Assembly: GCF_003576645.1 (NCBI RefSeq)
Contig: NC_044920.1
Location: forward strand, 291,986 to 355,985
Origin: Ipomoea triloba
Lineage: Eukaryota > Streptophyta > Magnoliopsida > Solanales > Convolvulaceae
Length of the DNA: 64,000 bases
Direction: 5' to 3'
In this document: in pieces, positions 60,350 through 64,000 of the stretch
How the letters are laid out: the number at the start of each line of letters is the position of its first letter
Position numbering within the stretch: position 1 is the first letter of the stretch
Position numbers and translations under genes: made by a program
Notes under the pieces: generated by a model
What the model saw: the letters and a program-made list of their open reading frames with translations, nothing else
Told to the model about the DNA's origin: nothing
Database searches by the model: none

Positions 60350-60621
60350 CAAGCAGACTATTAGATATACCTTTTTGTTATTTGCCAAACAAACTTTTTT
60401 GGTATTATTTGCCATTAGAATCTTTTTTTTTTTTTTTTTTTTTGCAGTGGACTGATGTTTTATGTACTTAAGTTATAAATTATGCCTTAAGCTTTGTAAA
60501 CAATGGCAAAAAATTCTGATTTGGCAACTATGTGAATGAAAAGATATGGCTTTGTATTTTGCAATACTATGTTTTATGATTGGCAGAATGTGGCATTTCA
60601 TATTGTGCTATACTTTGACAG

Positions 60622-60752
60622 TTTTTTGACTGTGTTATTTAACAGATTTGGCAGATTGTGTTATTTAGTAGATTTGGCAGATTGTGCTATTTAGCAGATT
60701 TTGGCAAGTTGTGCTAATTAGCAGATTTTGGCAGATTGTGCTATTTGGCAAA
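60622..60752. repeat. 27-29-bp tandem repeat, about 5 units
   Basis: Diverged units of TTTGGCAGATTGTGYTATTT stand one after another downstream of the transposase remnant. Confidence 0.85.
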
Positions 60753-60808
60753 TGAAATAATCAACACACTAAACAAATATATGATCCAGAACCTTAAACA
60801 CACTAAAT

Positions 60809-60931
60809 AAAGATTACATTAGTTTGAAAATTGTCAATAAACTTACATCCATATGATAAACTTAAACACAGGATTACATTAGTTTGAAATTGTCAATAAA
60901 CTTACATCTATATGATAAACTTAAACACAGG
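60809..60931. repeat. 62-bp tandem duplication
   Basis: GATTACATTAGTTTGAAA through ATAAACTTAAACACAGG occurs twice in a row with two small differences. Confidence 0.9.
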
Positions 60932-61798
60932 AACAAAGCTAAACCAACAAAATAGATTCATCTGACAACAAACTTATAACTACACCAAAGGCAACATACA
61001 TCCATATGATATTGCATGTTTGTTCTGCAAAATTACATACACACATATCCCTATAACAATTATTAAACCAATTGTTATATTCATATGTCTTTTTCTGCTT
61101 TCATTAAATTGAATAGCCTTTTTGAACATCACTTCGCAATTGCCGAATTTCTTCTATAATTAAATACTACATATTTTTTAACTCTAATTCAACTTTGGTA
61201 TTTGAATCGCCTTCAAGCTTCCCCTCCTTTGATATTACACTTTTCCACAAAAAAAAAAGCCACAACCACCTTCCTGCAAATACATCCATTCAAGAAAATC
61301 ATAAATTTGTAAACAAGAAAAATGTTCAAAATCCAAACATATTTCAAACAATAACCTAGAAAAATTTAAAACAATAACCCATAAAATTTTATTTACAAAA
61401 AATTAAAAACAATACAAGTATCTTCCACCGTTGACATCCAAAAAATTGTTGCCCATTGTCTCGTGATATACATAGTGGTGCTTTCAATCCACAACGACAA
61501 TACAAAGATGGCTCATATTGTAAATTTGGCCTCAACTTTGATGGAGATGACATTGATCAACCACTCCAAGAAGAAGAAGCCATACGCAAGAACATACAAG
61601 AATAGAGAAACGTACGTACGACACGGAGACGAAAAGATGAACAAGAATAAGAAATCTTCAACGAATCTGGTGGTGATGAGCGTAAAGATTGGTGATTTGC
61701 GTATCAAGGGTTTTACGTGTGAAGATATAGGAAACTGGTAGTGAAGATTGATGAGCATAAATAGGAAATAGGGATTATGTTTTCTTTTTATCTTTGTT
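60932..61798. other. Deleted MULE internal non-coding region
   Basis: No recognised gene. ORFs on both strands at 61463-61758 overlap each other and show no domain. Confidence 0.6.
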
Positions 61799-62026
61799 TT
61801 TTATTATTATTATTTTTAGTTTTGCTGAGTGGCAAGCTTAATATGTACAAATGGTGTCCAGTCAGCGCCTACAAGGCATCTTACCGGAGATTACCAGTTG
61901 TTATCCGGTCATTGGGCTTCATTGCTCTCAGATTAAGAGTTCGTGTGCATAATTACAACTTTGAAAAGTTTGAGGGCCTAATTGCCTCCTTATGAAAAGT
62001 TTGAGGGCCTATTTGACCCTTTTCCC
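61799..62026. repeat. Terminal inverted repeat, right, of the deleted MULE
   Basis: Ends GACCCTTTTCCC at 62026, followed by an A run. Confidence 0.9.
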
Positions 62027-62036
62027 AAAAAAAAAA

Positions 62037-62262
62037 AACAAGAAAAAAATTTTGTCATGGGTCCTGAAAACGCCTTTAAAAGTGAAGTTTTCTACAGACT
62101 CAAAGCCCAATTAAAAGCCCATGATAATTCAATTCTATTTTGTCATGTAAAAAAAAAAAAAAAACAAAAACAAACAAACAAGAAAAAAATTTTGTCATGG
62201 GTCCTGAAAACGCCTTTAAAAGTGAAGTTTTCTACAGACTCAAAGCCCAATTAAAAGCCCAT
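62037..62262. repeat. Tandem duplication of about 140 bp, split by the deleted MULE
   Basis: CAAGAAAAAAATTTTGTCAT through TTAAAAGCCCAT occurs at 62039-62122 and again at about 62179-62262. The intervening ATAATTCAATTCTATTTTGT block also stands left of the MULE at about 58966. The first unit is therefore interrupted by the MULE in its A run. Confidence 0.8.
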
Positions 62263-62279
62263 CCACAAACGTCCGGCAA

Positions 62280-62460
62280 ATTATTGTGTGGACCATGGTC
62301 CACACAGCTACGTGGACCATAATTAAATGTACATTTTTAATGTACTGAATGTACATTATTTTTATAAATGTACATTATTTTTATACTGAATGTAAATTAT
62401 TTTTATATTGAATATGCATTATTTAATAATATGGTTCATACAGCTGTGTGGACCAATAAT
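62280..62460. mobile_element. MITE, family A copy 2
   Basis: Starts ATTATTGTGTGGACCATGG and ends GTGTGGACCAATAAT. The interior has repeated AATGTACATTATTTTTAT. Same family as 35098-35269. Confidence 0.65.
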
Positions 62461-64000
62461 GATAAGAGAAGGAGATATTTCAGTCTACTCTCCGCATCTC
62501 CCGCCATTTTCCTCTCGCCCTCCCTGAGAAACTGATCGCAATTAAGCCGTTGCTTTGCTCCTGCTCAAACAGCAATGGAAACCTTCCGATCTTTGAGGAA
62601 ACGGTTACTCTCAAATGAAAACGTCTCAACTCTTCCTTTTCACTGCTCTGCTCCTGCTCTCCCGGTCATACTCTAAAACTTGCTTCAAACTTCACGCCGT
62701 CGATCGCCTCCGACGTTGATTAAATACTCGCCGTCGATGGCTTCCGATCGACGTCCCAACTCTTCCTCTTTACGCCGTGAGCAATGCTGAATATGAGGTA
62801 GTGTTCTATTATGAATTATCCTTTAATTTATACTTGGCGGGTGATCGATAGTAGTGGTTCTGATTCTTCATTGAACTATGTGAACCTGTTGCTCTTGAAA
62901 GGATACTGAACTGTTTTCTTACTTGTCAATGCAGAGTGTGAAGGAAAAAATTGATCCAAGTTGCACCTTCTATCACTCTATCTCTTTCCAACGGTACATA
63001 CAAATTATTTGCCTAAAGCAATTTTTCAATTCCTACTCTGATTATATTTTGCGGATGATATAATATTTTACAAGGTACTGCAGATCATTTCTAATTTTAA
63101 ATAAAACAATAATGCAATGGAAATAGATTCCAGCTTACACGACCATGGCTAAGTAGAGTTTTACAGCTTATGAGATTGCATCAACCTCTGTGCAAATTTA
63201 ATAAGAATGGAAAACTAATTTGGTCTAAACATCGATCTCATGCTAAGATTACTTGAACTTTCTTTTTGGATTCCTTTTTAATACTTTTGCTTCGCTATTC
63301 TTGTGTCTATGAGTGCAGGATTACACATCTTTTGGTCGCCAAAAGATAGTATTATGAATGCTAGGTGTTGGAGATCATCATGGTTGTCCTTATCGTCATT
63401 TCAGGTTTTGCGCTTCTCTGAAATTGCAATCTGTTATTTCCATTATAGTTAGCAAGTTTGCCCTACTCTTATAATTTGGAGTGCTTGCATGGCATAGCTT
63501 TCCAGCTGGAGGTTATATATTTACCTCCATATAAACCAAGTTAATGGCAAATCAAAAGTTTGAAGTTGTAGAAGAGTTGATTTTGTTGTTTTTCTACTTG
63601 GCATTTCTGGCACTCTGAATGGTAAAACTCATAAAAAAGAAAGCAAGGAACATGAAACACAGTTCCCTGATGATAGTGTCACCATACGGTATTAATTATT
63701 ACATTTCTAAACAGTCAATAATTTATGTTTGCCGTTGCAAAAGTATAAAACAACAAATTTTCTGTTTACTTGTTCCAAAAAGGAGAAAAAAAAAACTAAT
63801 TTGCTAGTTCAGACAAAAATGACAAAATGACAAGTAATTATTGCATGTTTTACGGGTAATTCTTGCAGCAAAAATATGTGAGGCAGAGGGTGGCTTGATA
63901 CAATGATATATACAAAATACAAACTACTTGATCATGCCCCTTCTTCTTGAGGGCAATCCAATCCTTTAGGTCCTATATAAGAATGTTAAAATAAGCTTTT
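62461..64000 (+). other. Possible 5' part of a spliced transcript
   Basis: After AT-rich sequence the base composition changes at about 62480-62800 to CT-rich, leader-like DNA with a 34-codon ORF (METFRSLRKRLLSNEN, from 62574). Plausible splice sites follow: AATATGAG|GTAGTG near 62797, TGTCAATGCAG near 62935, CCAACG|GTACAT near 62994, GAGTGCAG near 63319. No conserved domain is seen up to the window end, so this could be a gene whose coding part lies further right, a non-coding RNA, or chance. Confidence 0.25.

Larger units (their letters stand above)
59010..62026 (+). mobile_element. Deleted MULE with long terminal inverted repeats, 3.0 kb
   Basis: Ends begin GGGAAAAGGGTCAAATAGGC in inverted orientation and pair for roughly 210-225 bp (59010-59235 and about 61799-62026). 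Each end contains two direct copies of GGCCCTCAAACTTTT. Inside, only the C-terminal end of a MURA-like transposase remains. A 9-bp target duplication of A is possible, since A runs flank both sides, but cannot be proven. Confidence 0.85.

Noticed and set aside
61463..61758. Overlapping ORFs on both strands inside the deleted MULE
   Set aside because: Neither resembles a transposase part or any known protein; length is within chance for this composition.

Overview
This 64 kb window is nuclear DNA of a flowering plant. It is AT-rich, its genes are interrupted by GT-AG introns, and SINE, LINE, Sirevirus (Copia), MULE and MITE repeats lie between them. The protein sequences fit an asterid eudicot. 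The recurrent ACTCCGTA-type repeat ends and the overall protein affinities make me lean to Convolvulaceae (Ipomoea-like), but that is inference. The sequence is a draft scaffold: there are seven single-N joins (7549, 27777, 28368, 28551, 28792, 31884, 44056) and one 966-N gap (49293-50258). At several joins the same DNA stands on both sides.

Gene-bearing left part (1-22300). An EXO70 exocyst gene runs off the left edge on the minus strand. Next is a complete 10-exon plastidic glucose-6-phosphate dehydrogenase (minus, 593 aa). About 9 kb of gene-poor DNA with SINE, LINE and TIR-element relics follows. Then come a complete 5-exon LAZY1-type gravitropism gene (plus, 382 aa) and, convergent to it, a complete 15-exon sphingosine-1-phosphate lyase (DPL1, minus, 537 aa). 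The DPL1 gene has a GC-AG intron and a 16-nt microexon.

Retroelement and MULE part (23000-46500). A Sirevirus-type Copia element (LTR, PBS, gag-pol, an envelope-like ORF, triple polypurine tract, LTR) has been pieced together from several contigs. Its 3' end, LTR and flank appear twice because contig overlaps were not merged. Next is a 5.39 kb MULE with 170-bp terminal inverted repeats, a perfect 9-bp target duplication and a complete 3-exon MURA transposase gene (about 936 aa). Its right end is also duplicated by a contig overlap. An A-rich 24-bp minisatellite follows.

Right part (46500-64000). A SINE and a TIR element holding the large gap precede a 2-exon group IIc WRKY gene (WRKY75-like, 197 aa). 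A block of about 2.3 kb of mitochondrial DNA (NUMT) follows. It carries a whole rps10 gene with its group II intron, broken by an internal stop, and an unidentified 98-codon membrane ORF. A 3 kb deleted relative of the MULE comes next, retaining only the SWIM and zinc-knuckle end of its transposase. The last 1.5 kb may contain the 5' end of a spliced transcript.

The host genes are unrelated housekeeping, signalling and developmental genes (vesicle tethering, plastid NADPH, gravitropism, sphingolipid breakdown, transcription) and do not form a joint system. I found no convincing new biological system. The strongest items for follow-up are the intact MULE, the rps10 NUMT with its unknown ORF, and the duplications created at the N-joins.
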